Shown: positions 1 through 9,357 of the stretch, piece after piece
Position numbering within the stretch: the stretch's first letter is position 1
Layout of the letters: every line of letters begins with the position of its first letter
Notes under the pieces: generated by a model
The model's input: only the letters and a program-made list of their open reading frames with translations
Databases searched by the model: none
Told to the model about the DNA's origin: nothing
Made by a program: the position numbers and the translations under genes
Origin: Casuarina equisetifolia
Lineage: Eukaryota > Streptophyta > Magnoliopsida > Fagales > Casuarinaceae
Reading direction: 5' to 3'
DNA length: 64,000 nucleotides
Assembly (NCBI GenBank): GCA_028551475.1
Contig: CM052354.1
Location: 27,427,258 to 27,491,257 of the forward strand

Positions 1-1690
1 ACAATAGCAGTGCCAAAAATTACAGAGCACCGGGGGACTTGAGAGTTACCTCAGAACTAATTCCTTCCTTTGCAAGAATCTCAGCTGCCTAAGAAATTTC
101 CACCCGATTTAGTTCCAGAGAAATATAATAATGACTTAAGCAGATAATATCATAGCTATAATATGTTGATAAACTCATTTTGAATTAAATCTAAATAACT
201 TAAGAACACTTCTAAAAAAAATGGTTTTAGCTGCACAAAAATCGTCTCAATTCTTGACCATAAAATTTTTAAAAATGATATTGAAAAGCAGAACATTATT
301 GCATTGCATGCAGGCAAAAAATGCTATTACTTGACAAATTTTAGACATCCAAAAGAATGGTTCACCACAGCTTCAAGAAGGGCAACAAACCTGGAGAGCA
401 TAACCTACCATCTTTCAGAAAGCAGTGACCGTTACATCCTTTCCTTCTCTCTCTATCTGTCAACAGAGAATAATAGAAAAGAAAAAAAAAAAAGAGAGAT
501 AGGGAATCAATTATTGCCAGTAATGTAAATAGACAACAGCAACCAACTTAAGCGTAAAATACCTTGGCTTTCCCTATTGGAAGGCAAAAACTGGAATCAA
601 GAGCTTCTTCTGGAACAGGAAAAGACTCTCCATAACTGCAACTCCAAATTGAGATCAACGATCAAGAAGTCAGCGTCACTGGCAAAAATGCCTCACAAAA
701 TTACATTTCTGCCAAAAACAACTCACAGAAACTCATTTTCAAGGAAAACAACAGGGTCAGGATCCCTAATGGCAGCTTTTATCAGGCCTCAAGCATCTTC
801 CGATGAGTATGGAGCCAGCACCTTCAAACCAGGACATGAACCATACCAAGCTGCATGACACTGCGAAAAATCGAAAGTGATGAGTCTGAAGGCTGGTTGG
901 TTAAAGAATATACATATATAAGAATGCAGTAGGTTCCTTTTATTCTTTTATGGCAATATTAAATGGTCTTAGCTCTCTAACTCAACAATCTCTCTCCCAC
1001 TGGTTCCCTCATGAGGGGAAGGACCAGGGGTATTTATTCATCAAAACCAACTTCTTACAGCCCCGGGAAAACAATGCACAAGCAAAAGTAAGGTGAGGTT
1101 CACTACCAAAGGAGGTCAGACTACCTATTCTGTAGAAATTAACCATCGTATCATAGCACCTATTTCACAGTCACAGAAGCAATTGCATGTTTGGGAAAGT
1201 CGATTACTGCAGTGTTATGTCTATTATTTTTAAGGCTATGTCCCTGATTCCATGTGCATAGGTTGTTCTTTCTCTGTTGAGCCCTGGTCAAAGAACCTAA
1301 TAAAACTTTGTTGATGGAAGCATAAGGGAAGTTCTAAAAAAACAGGACTAACTGTGAATTCCAAACTATAGTTTATGAAGTTTCATGCTGAAACCTACCT
1401 ATTTCAACCTTAGTTAACAATTTACCAGAAAGATGATCGTTCTTTAACAGCAGAGATTACAATAATCACATTGACCCAAGTGCAACAAGTTGTTTGTACC
1501 ACAAGTTATGTTCTACCAAGAAAGAACGCTCTTTTTCTGATCTGAGAATGTATACAATAAGACTAGAGATCAGTTGTGTATCACTTACCAATTTTCACAT
1601 CCTGCACTAAACCAGGCAACCATTAGTTAAGTATAATGTTTATGTTTCTACAAGAACAGACTATCTTTTAGAATCAGTAGAATAGCAAAC
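1..1690 (-). pseudogene. Partial, broken copy of the mitochondrial E1-beta (PDHB) gene, exons 11 to 8
   Basis: This stretch matches the intact PDHB gene at 10333-12125 almost base for base. Exon equivalents on the minus strand are 50-88 (exon 11), 391-456 (exon 10), 563-635 (exon 9) and 727-860 (exon 8), and each has the same length as in the intact gene (39, 66, 73 and 134 bp). Splice borders are kept, although exon 8 now uses a GTGAGT donor. Exon 10 carries an in-frame TGA where the intact gene has a TCA serine codon, and about 80 bp of intron 10 are missing. The match stops abruptly near 1690, inside intron 7, where an unrelated repeat begins. Exons 12-14, if present, lie left of the window. 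It is a decayed segmental duplicate, not a working gene. Confidence 0.88.
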
Positions 1691-2003
1691 TAAAATCTGA
1701 TCATCCCTAATCTTGAATGGGGACTGAAGGAGAGAAGGTTTGAAAGAAACAAATAATATTTGGACTTCTTTGCAGGCGACTCATTTTTTTATTTTTTTTT
1801 GGGGGGAGGGGGGCTCTGAATGCAGAAACACACCGAAACAAACCCTATAGTCGACAATATTTTGTGTAAAGAAGTCGATACTAAGGACAGTGACGGGTTT
1901 CCAGGTGGTTGCTCTCCAAGTTTGACCAGGCAATAGGAGAGCAACAGGAGTTGGAGTGGCTACTATTTATCGGAATATCCTCATATCTTTTCCTCATAGC
2001 AAC
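861..2003. other. Non-coding: PDHB intron-7 copy, then upstream region of secreted-protein copy I
   Basis: Bases 861-1690 are the duplicated PDHB intron 7. From about 1691 the sequence switches to a repeat shared with 4905 onward, which forms the upstream region of the small secreted-protein gene. A T-rich run followed by a G-run lies at 1784-1813 and is absent from the second copy. I see no gene here. Confidence 0.6.
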
Positions 2004-2784
2004 ATGAGGCCTGAGGTCAAGCGACACCTCCTCCTTGGTTTTCTGGCTTTCATCATCCTACTTCTTGCATACAGTACTTCCGTCGCCAGTAAAGGTAAAC
2101 GTCTTTTGCTCCAACTTTTCCAACATGTATTTTAGAGAAGAAGAACTCTAGGGTGCATATGTTTATAGTAAGGCATCTGTTGTCTTAAGATAAAGCGCTT
2201 TTCTTGCCTTAGTACTCCATAAGATGCTTTATTCTGGAGCAACAATATTGCCCCCCAAAAACTTGCGTAGAGCAACAAATATAGTTACAGAATATGAAGT
2301 ACGATACAAGAGTGCTACAAGTATGAAGGCTTCTAGTTATTGAAGTAATAGATATATATGTTTTACTTCCCAACCAACACCGATGAACACGACATTATGT
2401 TGCCTATTTCATCTCTAGTTCCAATTGGTTCTTTAATTATGATTTTTTCAGGTCAATTTGTTAGTTTCCCTACTATATTCTCTCTTGGATGAATGTGTTG
2501 TGGTAATTAGTTTTGTGCAACACTCAGGTGAGAAGATGGAGAAGCTAGCTTACGCAAGAGATGGAAAAGAGTTCTCTAGACTGATCATTGGAAAACGGAT
2601 AATCTTTGAGCTAGATCGACCTCACCCTCACCCACCTCCACCTCCAAAAAGGAACCTCCCAACACGCCCCTTCCCCAGGCCCCCATTCCTCCCCCCCTAC
2701 CGCCGCCGTGGCCCACCCCCCCCTCCTCCCCCCTCCCCGCCCCCCTTCCACCCCACCACACAACAACAGAACCCACCCACCTAA
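2004..2784 (+). CDS. Small secreted proline-rich protein, copy I (two exons)
   Basis: The model joins 2004-2094 and 2528-2784 and gives 115 residues. Exon 1 encodes a classic signal peptide: a basic start (MRPEVKRH), a hydrophobic core (LLLGFLAFIILLLA), then a small-residue region ending SVASK. It stops at a GTAAAC donor in phase 1. Exon 2 follows a CAG acceptor and continues in phase with a charged segment (EKMEKLAYARDGKEFSR) reaching FELD. A tail of Pro, His and Arg follows, encoded by a nearly pure C tract. A second copy at 5212-6032 keeps the same exon sizes, splice sites and signal peptide, which supports the model. I recognise no family. It could be a peptide-hormone-like precursor or a cell-wall protein fragment. 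The low-complexity tail may be a later degeneration of the true C-terminus. Expression is unproven. Confidence 0.5.
2620..2762 (+). repeat. C-rich low-complexity tract coding the Pro-rich tail
   Basis: About 140 bp are strongly biased to C on the plus strand, with several runs of six to eight C. In the reading frame of the secreted-protein model this gives poly-Pro with His and Arg. Copy II has a shorter tract (5875-5980) with different content, so the tract varies between copies. The G-rich complement could form quadruplexes, and length errors in the assembly are possible here. Confidence 0.7.
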
Positions 2785-5211
2785 TTAGATGATTCAAGGA
2801 TTAAACCGTAAGACCGACTAAATTGTGACTCGCAACTCAAAAGCTTGGTTAGCTCGGTGTGGCTTGGCAGCTTGGTACGTGAGGAGATGATGTTAGAGAT
2901 TTGATTAAAAGAGTAAAAGATAATAATTGTATTCTTGATAATTTTCTTAATGGTAAAGGAGAAAAAGTTAATAAATCTACTAGTAATAGTGAATGTAGAA
3001 TAGATTTGTTTGAATTACTCTAAATTTTGTATCTTATGTACTTTTATTACTTGATTTGTGTGCCAATTGTAGTGCAATATGACACCTCCGTCACAACATA
3101 CATTATCTCTAGCTTGTCTATTAGAAAAAGTGTTCGAAAACTAACAATGCCTCAATATGTGCTTGATCATCCTGAGCAGTTGAAGCAATTCAAACTGCTC
3201 TATAGCATGTCCTTTTTGCCGAACAAAAAATATCGTCAACCTGTACAACCGACAAGAAACTTCTAGGATGAGGTTTCTGGTAGCTGTAACATGGACGCAA
3301 GGTGTCACTATATGATGTAAGTTTTTGGAATTAGGTTTGTTGTTATGCTCAGCTTGGTTTTGGAATGTGTTTGAACTCATTGTCGCTCCAATTGTTTCGC
3401 CTTCAATCATTATAAGCGTTTGGCGTATAATCCTTCCAAGGGCAACCCCAGTATATTCATACAGGAAAAGAAAAGGAATCCCATTTCTGTTGTACAGTTT
3501 GATACACGTTGATAATGGTATCCTCAAATATATAAACATCTCTTGGAAGCTTAATTGATCTCTACGATTTTAAATGATATGGTCTAAAATCCTGGTTCAC
3601 ATCAAAATTTTTACACAGTTATGAGAAATCACTACCGCAAAGAAGGCTTCATGATATAAACATACAACCCTCTGTTCAAGCTCTGGTTGGACTCGTCGGT
3701 TCTACAAAGGTTGGACAGATTTTGTTCTTAAAAAAGAATAAAATAGGCCGGTGGGGTGCAAAGCTTGTCTTCACCAAATAAATGTGATGGAGGTTAATGC
3801 AAATTGAAGCAAAATTTCTTCCCCTCGATGCACATGCTTTGTTCGCCGGCATCTCCTTACATAGGTTTGTCCCGGAACATGGGCCTTAGGTTACTTTTGT
3901 TTTGTTGTAATTAAGGCAGGTAACTTTTGTTATGCTGTAACCTTATTAGTTGTGTTGTAACTTTATGGGACGTTGCTCTTAAAGTTATTCAAAAGTTTAT
4001 TAGAGATAAATTTATCAATGTAAGGAAGATAATCAAAACAGTTTAAAACTTATATTTTTAATGTGCTTGTTGGTTAAATGAAAATATTTTTTGTTTTAAC
4101 TTAATGTTATATGTAGTGTTAACCTAGAATATGCTCTTAGTCTTATAATTTACATTTACAATTAGACATATAATCCATTTACGTGTAAAAAAATAAAAAT
4201 GTGAAGGCCCACGTAGCAAGTCTCTCGGGGTGGGAGAAGGCAGTAGGCATCAATGACACGATAGCTACCTCTCTTAGATTCAAAGTATTCAATCTCTTGG
4301 ATGGTATAAAATTGGAGGGTATCCTCTTAGTCATATTTGATTAAGAGAAGGTCGATGTAGGTGTTCTCTTAATTACTATGTCAATATCTTATCCATTTCT
4401 CTTTAACATTGTGTGTTGGTTTGATTAAAATTTCAAATTTAATACATTTATTCGAAAACTATATGCTTTAAATTGAATTTTTATTAGTTACATTTTAACC
4501 AAAATACTATGAGTATACGTGTTTATTACTTTTGTTTCCACATGATTATCCCGTGGACACGTCCTTGGTATTCACAATTAGCGCAGCACCCTTTCTTCTA
4601 CAAATACTGGGCTCCAATCTACCCTCCCATACTCGAATCCTCATCTCGGCTTCCTCTCTCTGTCTACGCTAGAGGGATGGATGTGGGTGTGTCGTTCGGA
4701 AGTCTGAAACCAACCCTATTTCGTATGCATGCTTTCCGTGGTTGGATCTTGACTGATTTTTTAACTTTGATTTGATGATGAGTTTCCCAGCACTTGCCGT
4801 TTTGGCCCTTAGCAGATGACTTTGGAACTTGACTCGGTCAATGAAAAGGAGAGGAAGAAAATGAAAGCCTAGAGATTCACTAGTACGGGACTATCGAGGG
4901 TAACGACCAAATTCTGATCATCCCTAGTCTTGAATAGGGACTGAAGTAGAGTAGGTTTGGAAGAGATAAATAATATTTGGACTTCTTTGCAGGCGACTCA
5001 CTTATTTTCCTTTTGTTTTTGTCTGAATGCAGAAACACTCCAAAACACACCCTGTACTGGACAATATTTTATGTTAAGAAATCGATACTGAGGACAGTCA
5101 CGGGTTTCTAAGTGGTTGGCTCTCCAAGTTTGACCAGACAGTAGGCGAGCAACAGGAGTTTGAGTTGCTACTATTTTTCGCAGTGTCCCCATATCTTTTC
5201 CCCATAGCAAC
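2785..5211. other. Intergenic repeat DNA between secreted-protein copies
   Basis: The part from about 3300 to 4262 is repeated at 6062-7077 with small differences. The part 2785-3160 is unique to this copy. A PDHB last-exon relic lies at 3190-3240. Bases 4815-4905 are shared with 8119-8245 and lead into the upstream region of copy II. Short open frames here, such as 4509-4775, have no coding signature that I recognise. Confidence 0.55.
3190..3240 (-). pseudogene. Relic of PDHB exon 14 (C-terminal exon)
   Basis: On the minus strand this 51-bp segment matches the last exon of PDHB (9358-9408), including the preceding AG acceptor and the final TGA. It encodes a 16-residue tail ending KRTCYRAV, as in the intact gene, with several changes before that. 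Flanking sequence to about 3160 and 3265 also matches. No other PDHB exon is next to it, so it is an isolated piece left by duplication of the convergent secreted-protein/PDHB border. Confidence 0.8.
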
Positions 5212-7077
5212 ATGAGGCCTGAGGTCAAGCGACTCCTCCTCCTTGGTTTTCAGGTTTTTGTCATCCTACTCCTTGCATCCAAGACTTCCGTTGCCAGTAA
5301 GGGTAAACGTCTTTTGCTCCAACTTTTTTATATATCAATAACGCTTTTCACTTTCAATTTTACTTAAAAGGAATTAGAACTCTGGGGTGCAAATGTTTAT
5401 GGTAAGGCATCGATTGTCTTGAGATAAAACACCGAAGCGTGAAATTCCACTTTTCTTGCCTTATTACTTCATAAGATGCTTTATTCTGGGGCAACAATAC
5501 TGGCCCAAAAACTTAGAGCCACAAATATAGTTGCAGAATATGAAGTACGATATATAAGGGTACTACAATTTTGAAGCTTTCTTGTTGTTGAAGTAATAGA
5601 TATTTGCATTTTTTACTTCCCAACCAAGACTGATGAACTCGACAGCCGCTGCCTATTTCGTCTCTACTTCCAATTGGTTCTGTAATTATGGATTTTTATC
5701 AGGTCTATTTGCTAGTTTCCCTACTATATTCTCTCTTGTCTGAATGTGTTGTGATAATTAGTTTTGTGCAACCCTCAGGTGAGAAGATGGAGAAGCTAGC
5801 TTATGCAGGAGATGGAAAAGAGTTCTCTAGAGCACTCATTGGAAAACAACGGATAATTTTTGAGCTAGATCGAGCTCACCCTCACCCACCTCCACCCCCG
5901 AAAGTGAACCAACGAACCACACCCCACCCCCCCCCGTCAACGACCACACCCTCCCCCTTCCCCGCCTCCTCCCCCCCTCAATTAAATGATTCTGTAACTC
6001 TTTTACAATGTTGTTTACAACCGCACTCTTAGGGGAATAACTGTCTCAACAAGTGAAGGCTAGTGTCACTGGATGATGTAAGTTTTTGGAATTAGGTTTG
6101 TTGTTAAGCTCAGCTTGGTTTTGGAATGCGTTTGAACTCATTATTGCTCCAATTTTTTTGCCCTTAAATCACTATAAGCGTTTGGCGTATAATCCTTGCA
6201 AAAGCAACCCCAAAACTTGTATATTCATACAGGAAAAAGAAAGGAATCCCATTTCTGCTGTACAGTTTGGAAGCAAGTGCTACCTTATACACATTGATAA
6301 TGGTATCCTCAAATATGCAAACATCTCCTGGAAGCTTAATTGATCTCTGCAATGTTAAATGATGGTCTAAAATCCAGATTCCCATCGAAATCTTTACATA
6401 GTTATGATAAATCACTACCGCATAAAAGGCTTCATGATATAGACTTACAACCCAAGAGTTCAAGCTCTGGTTTGGACTATGGTTTGGTTCTACAGAGGGT
6501 GGACAGATTTTGTTCTTAAAAAAGAAGAAAGTAGGCCCGTTGCTTGTCTTTGCCAAATATATGGTGAAGAAACTATCTTTACAATGCGGTTCATAGGCTT
6601 AATGTGATTGCCGGTTAATGCAAATTGAAGCAGAATTTCTTCGCTTGATGTGCACGCTTTGTTCACCGGCATCTCCTCACACAGGTTGTCAAGGAACGTG
6701 GGTCTTAGGTTACTTGTGCTTTGTTGTAATTAAGGCAGGTAACTTTTTTACGCTATAACCTTGTTAGTTGTGTTGTAACTTTATGGGACGTTGCTCTTAA
6801 AGTTATTGAAAAGTTTATTAGAGATAAATTTATCAACGTAAGGAAGATAACCAAAACAATTTAAAATTTATATTTTTAATGTGCTTGTTGGTTAGATGAA
6901 ACTATTTTTTGTTTTACTTAATGTTATATTTAGTATTAACCATATAATTACATTTACATTTACAATTGGACATATAATCCATCTACGTGTAAAAAGAAAA
7001 AAAAAAAAAGGTTGTGAAGACCCACGTAGCAAGTCTCTCGGGGTGGGAGTAGGCAGTAGGCGTCAAGGGACTCGATA
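4905..7077 (+). repeat. Large direct repeat, copy II
   Basis: It pairs with 1691-4262 in the same orientation. The match starts at TGATCATCCCTAGTCTTGAA, which also occurs at 8250, where a third and much shorter copy begins. Identity looks high in the gene part and over the last kilobase, with indels. This is tandem segmental duplication of the secreted-protein locus. Confidence 0.75.
5212..6032 (+). CDS. Small secreted proline-rich protein, copy II (two exons)
   Basis: The model joins 5212-5302 and 5779-6032 and gives 114 residues. The signal peptide is conserved (MRPEVKRLLLLGF, then VFVILLLA), with substitutions in the core and at the cleavage region (SKTSVASK). Exon 1 is again 91 bp and phase 1. 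Exon 2 repeats the EKMEKLAYA segment, then a shorter Pro/Thr/Ser-rich tail and a different C-terminal end (CCLQPHS). The ends of the two copies differ completely, so the C-terminus is not under obvious constraint. The gene converges with the PDHB gene in the ancestral arrangement. Function is unknown. Either copy could be a recent pseudogene whose frame happens to be open. Confidence 0.48.
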
Positions 7078-7728
7078 GCTGCCTTTGTTTCATGTAAGCA
7101 GTATTTAGGCATGACGTGCTAGGCAGGCGAGAGGCTGAGGTAGGGAATGAATGCTTGTAGCCGTCATAAGAGTATCTGGTTAATATTAGGCTAAGCACAG
7201 GTAGGAGGAGATCATCAAATTTGTAAAACCTGTTCAATGTAATACAAGGTCCAGAGTCCCTTCTGATATTGCTTCTTCTCTTCTTCCCGCTTCCATCATT
7301 GGTAGGAAGAGCAGGCCTAAACTTTGGCTTGGCTTGATCATGATCGGCCAGTTCAACCACTTCGACCCATTATCCGGTCCTTAACCAGCGCACTGACAAA
7401 GTTAGACCCTGCTTGAACCTTATTGCAGAAGGTGATCCCGTAGCTTTTGAACTCTCGACCTTATGAGATATGAGTAAGCATATTTGGAATTGCGCTTTCT
7501 AGTTAACATGTATTCCCTGCATGTCAAAAACTTTGTTTACAACGGGGTTCACAGGCTAAACGTGATTGGCACTTGCGATGTACATGCTTTGTTCATTGGC
7601 CGTCTCCTCGCATTGGAAGACCCCAATTGTAAATGGGGTTGATTTTTACCCTGTTGCAAAGGTAAATTCGCAGCTTTTGAATTCCCCAGCTTATGAGACA
7701 TGAGTAAACGTATTTAGAACTGCACTTC
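6033..7728. other. Intergenic repeat DNA
   Basis: Up to about 7077 this is the second copy of the large direct repeat. From 7080 to 7728 the sequence is unique except for two internal echoes: a block with CTTTTGAA and TTATGAGA..TGAGTAA occurs at about 7440-7480 and again at 7675-7715, and 7530-7615 resembles 6565-6690. No gene is supported. Confidence 0.5.
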
Positions 7729-8041
7729 TGTTATATTTGTAATGAATAGTGCAAAGTTAATAGGGTCATTTCACTATATGTAAGTGAAATGACCATAGTG
7801 CCCATTGTATGTATGTACACGGTGTGACAGTGTGAACTGTGTACATGCGTGATATAGGAGTGAGCTAAAAGAGCTGTTGTGTGAGCTTTGTAACAAAGAG
7901 TAAGCTTCTTTGTAAACCACTAAAGATAAGAGAAGAATTACCCACAAAGTGAAAGTAGGATATTTTTTTAGGTCCAAACCACTCTACATACTTGTGTCAT
8001 TGTGTGTGTGTTGATTAATGCTTCTTAGAAGCCTATTAACA
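7729..8041. mobile_element. Solo LTR (313 bp) with 5-bp target duplication
   Basis: The element starts TGTTA and ends TAACA, perfect inverted ends of the TG..CA type. It is flanked on both sides by the direct repeat ACTTC (7724-7728 and 8042-8046). No internal retrotransposon sequence remains, so this looks like a solo LTR left by recombination between two LTRs. Near its left end it holds a perfect 12-bp inverted repeat (7764-7775 and 7783-7794, 7-base loop). The superfamily cannot be told from an LTR alone; size and end sequence would fit Ty1/copia. The open frame inside it on the minus strand is not a gene. Confidence 0.85.
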
Positions 8042-8118
8042 ACTTCATCATTAACACGGGTTACTTACATGAGAGGAAAATTTTCTTTCTTTTCAGTGGG
8101 GTGGATGTGGGAAACACA

Positions 8119-8267
8119 TGAACACCTTTAGCAGATGATTTTCGAACTTGACTCGGTTAATGAAAAAGAAAGGAAGAAAATGAAGGACGGTCTGAAGTTA
8201 AAACCAAAAGATTCATCAGTGGGGGACTTCCGAGGGTATTATCAAAGTCTGATCATCCCTAGTCTTG
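8119..8267. repeat. Short repeat shared with 4815-4920
   Basis: This block (ACTCGGTTAATGAAAAAGAA and the following A/G-rich bases, ending at TGATCATCCCTAGTCTTGAA) is shared with the DNA just left of secreted-protein copy II. It marks the left border of the third, truncated copy of the repeat. Confidence 0.6.
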
Positions 8268-8765
8268 AAGGGATACCTCTGCCGCCAGTACAAACATCTT
8301 TTGCTTCAACTTTTTTAACATTATCAATAAGGCTTTAACTTTCCCTCTGTTTAGATAAGTGGAACAAAGAGGGGCATATGTGTTGTGAGCTTGTGTGTGT
8401 ATGAGTTGTCCTGTGATAGGATGCTGAGGCATGTTATTCCAGTTTTCTTGAAGTAATAGATATGCATGTTTTCTTCCCAACCAACACTGATTAACTTGAC
8501 ACCCACTGCCTATTCCATCTCTACTTCGAATTGGTGTTATGATTTTTTTCAGGTCAATTGCTAGTTTCCCCTCTGTATTCTCTCGTCTGAATATATTGTG
8601 GTAATTGATTTGGTGCAACACTCAGGTGAGAAGATGGAGAAGCTAGTTTATGCAAGAGATGGATAAGAGTTCTCCAGAGCAGTGATTGGAAAACAACGGA
8701 TAATCTTTGAGCTCGATTGATTTTACCCTGGATCACCTCCTAGTCCGCAGCATTGAAACTTTTTG
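8268..8765 (+). pseudogene. Truncated secreted-protein gene, copy III
   Basis: The sequence joins the left part of the repeat (up to CTTGAA near 8268) directly to the end of exon 1 (GCCAGTA near 8283). The ATG and signal-peptide code are therefore deleted. The intron follows, and exon 2 starts after the CAG at about 8625. Exon 2 keeps EKMEKLVYARDG but then has an in-frame TAA, and a TGA follows FELD. Past that point the sequence would read on to a short PGSPPSPQH-like end rather than the C-rich tail of copies I and II. This may show the older form of the C-terminus. It is a dead copy and lies tail-to-tail with PDHB. Confidence 0.72.
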
Positions 8766-9357
8766 TTTGGAGGACGCCATTAATATTATGGTTCAGCGCC
8801 TCTTCATTCATGTCATTTCAGCGTGAACCATTTAATAGAAGTATAAGTGGATCTATGAATCTTCCTTGCATTGCAAAAGCATTTGTTCTCCCACTTGACG
8901 CGTTCAATTGACTCCGAAGCAACAAATTCACCTTCCACCAAGAATGAACTTTGACAGTTTTTCATAGGGATTTCCAGTTGTAGAGTCGTGACTGCAGCTG
9001 GTTAAACAGCACGGCTAGACTAGATAACAATAAAGAAAACTGACATGAGCCTAACATGCAGTTCCATACATTTTCAATGGCAACCTCGATTTATTATGGT
9101 GTCCCAAGTTCAAGAATGCAACAGCATCAATGGAACATTTTGGTTTTAGAGCCTTCTACAAATCAACATACTGCAATCACCTATAACTTGATATCTTAAA
9201 ATACCCATCCTCTTCCACGTGATCTACTTCTCCTTGCTGTAAAATTAGGAAAAAAATGTGCAATACATTATTCTCTTCCTATTTGAAAAAGGGTTCGTTC
9301 TAGCAATTCTTTGATAATAACTGGTTAGGCTTGATCATCCTTAGCAGTTGAAGCAAT
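8766..9357. other. Convergent intergenic region, PDHB 3' untranslated region
   Basis: No open frame of interest is seen. The right part should be the 3' untranslated region of PDHB on the minus strand. A G-box-like CACGTG core lies near 9218. This is the tail-to-tail border between the secreted-protein relic and PDHB. Confidence 0.55.
9090..9095 (-). terminator. Possible polyadenylation signal of PDHB
   Basis: AATAAA reads on the minus strand about 260 bases past the PDHB stop codon, a plausible distance for a plant 3' untranslated region. No transcript evidence is available. Confidence 0.4.

Larger units (their letters stand above)
1691..4262 (+). repeat. Large direct repeat, copy I
   Basis: It begins at the break with PDHB-derived DNA and is paired with 4905-7077. 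Both copies hold one secreted-protein gene and end with the same AT-rich segment followed by a block containing CCCACGTAGCAAGTCTCTCG. Copy I is longer because of the 2785-3300 segment with the PDHB exon-14 relic. Confidence 0.75.

Noticed and set aside
577..858. Plus-strand open frame of 93 codons (repeated at 10992-11273)
   Set aside because: It runs antisense across PDHB exons 9 and 8 and their intron; the splice-supported coding strand is minus.
2585..2797. Minus-strand Gly-rich open frame
   Set aside because: It is the shadow of the C-rich tract on the plus strand, with no start context or conserved partner.
2885..3045. Possible transposase-like frame (Lys/Asn-rich, about 45 codons)
   Set aside because: Too short and AT-rich to judge, with no motif and no repeat partner in the window.
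7774..7977. Minus-strand open frame with a hydrophobic start
   Set aside because: It lies wholly inside the solo LTR defined by its ends and target duplication.
8135..8338. Plus-strand open frame starting MIFELDSVNEKERKK
   Set aside because: It crosses the deletion junction of the truncated copy III; the matching stretch at 4826 has an early stop.
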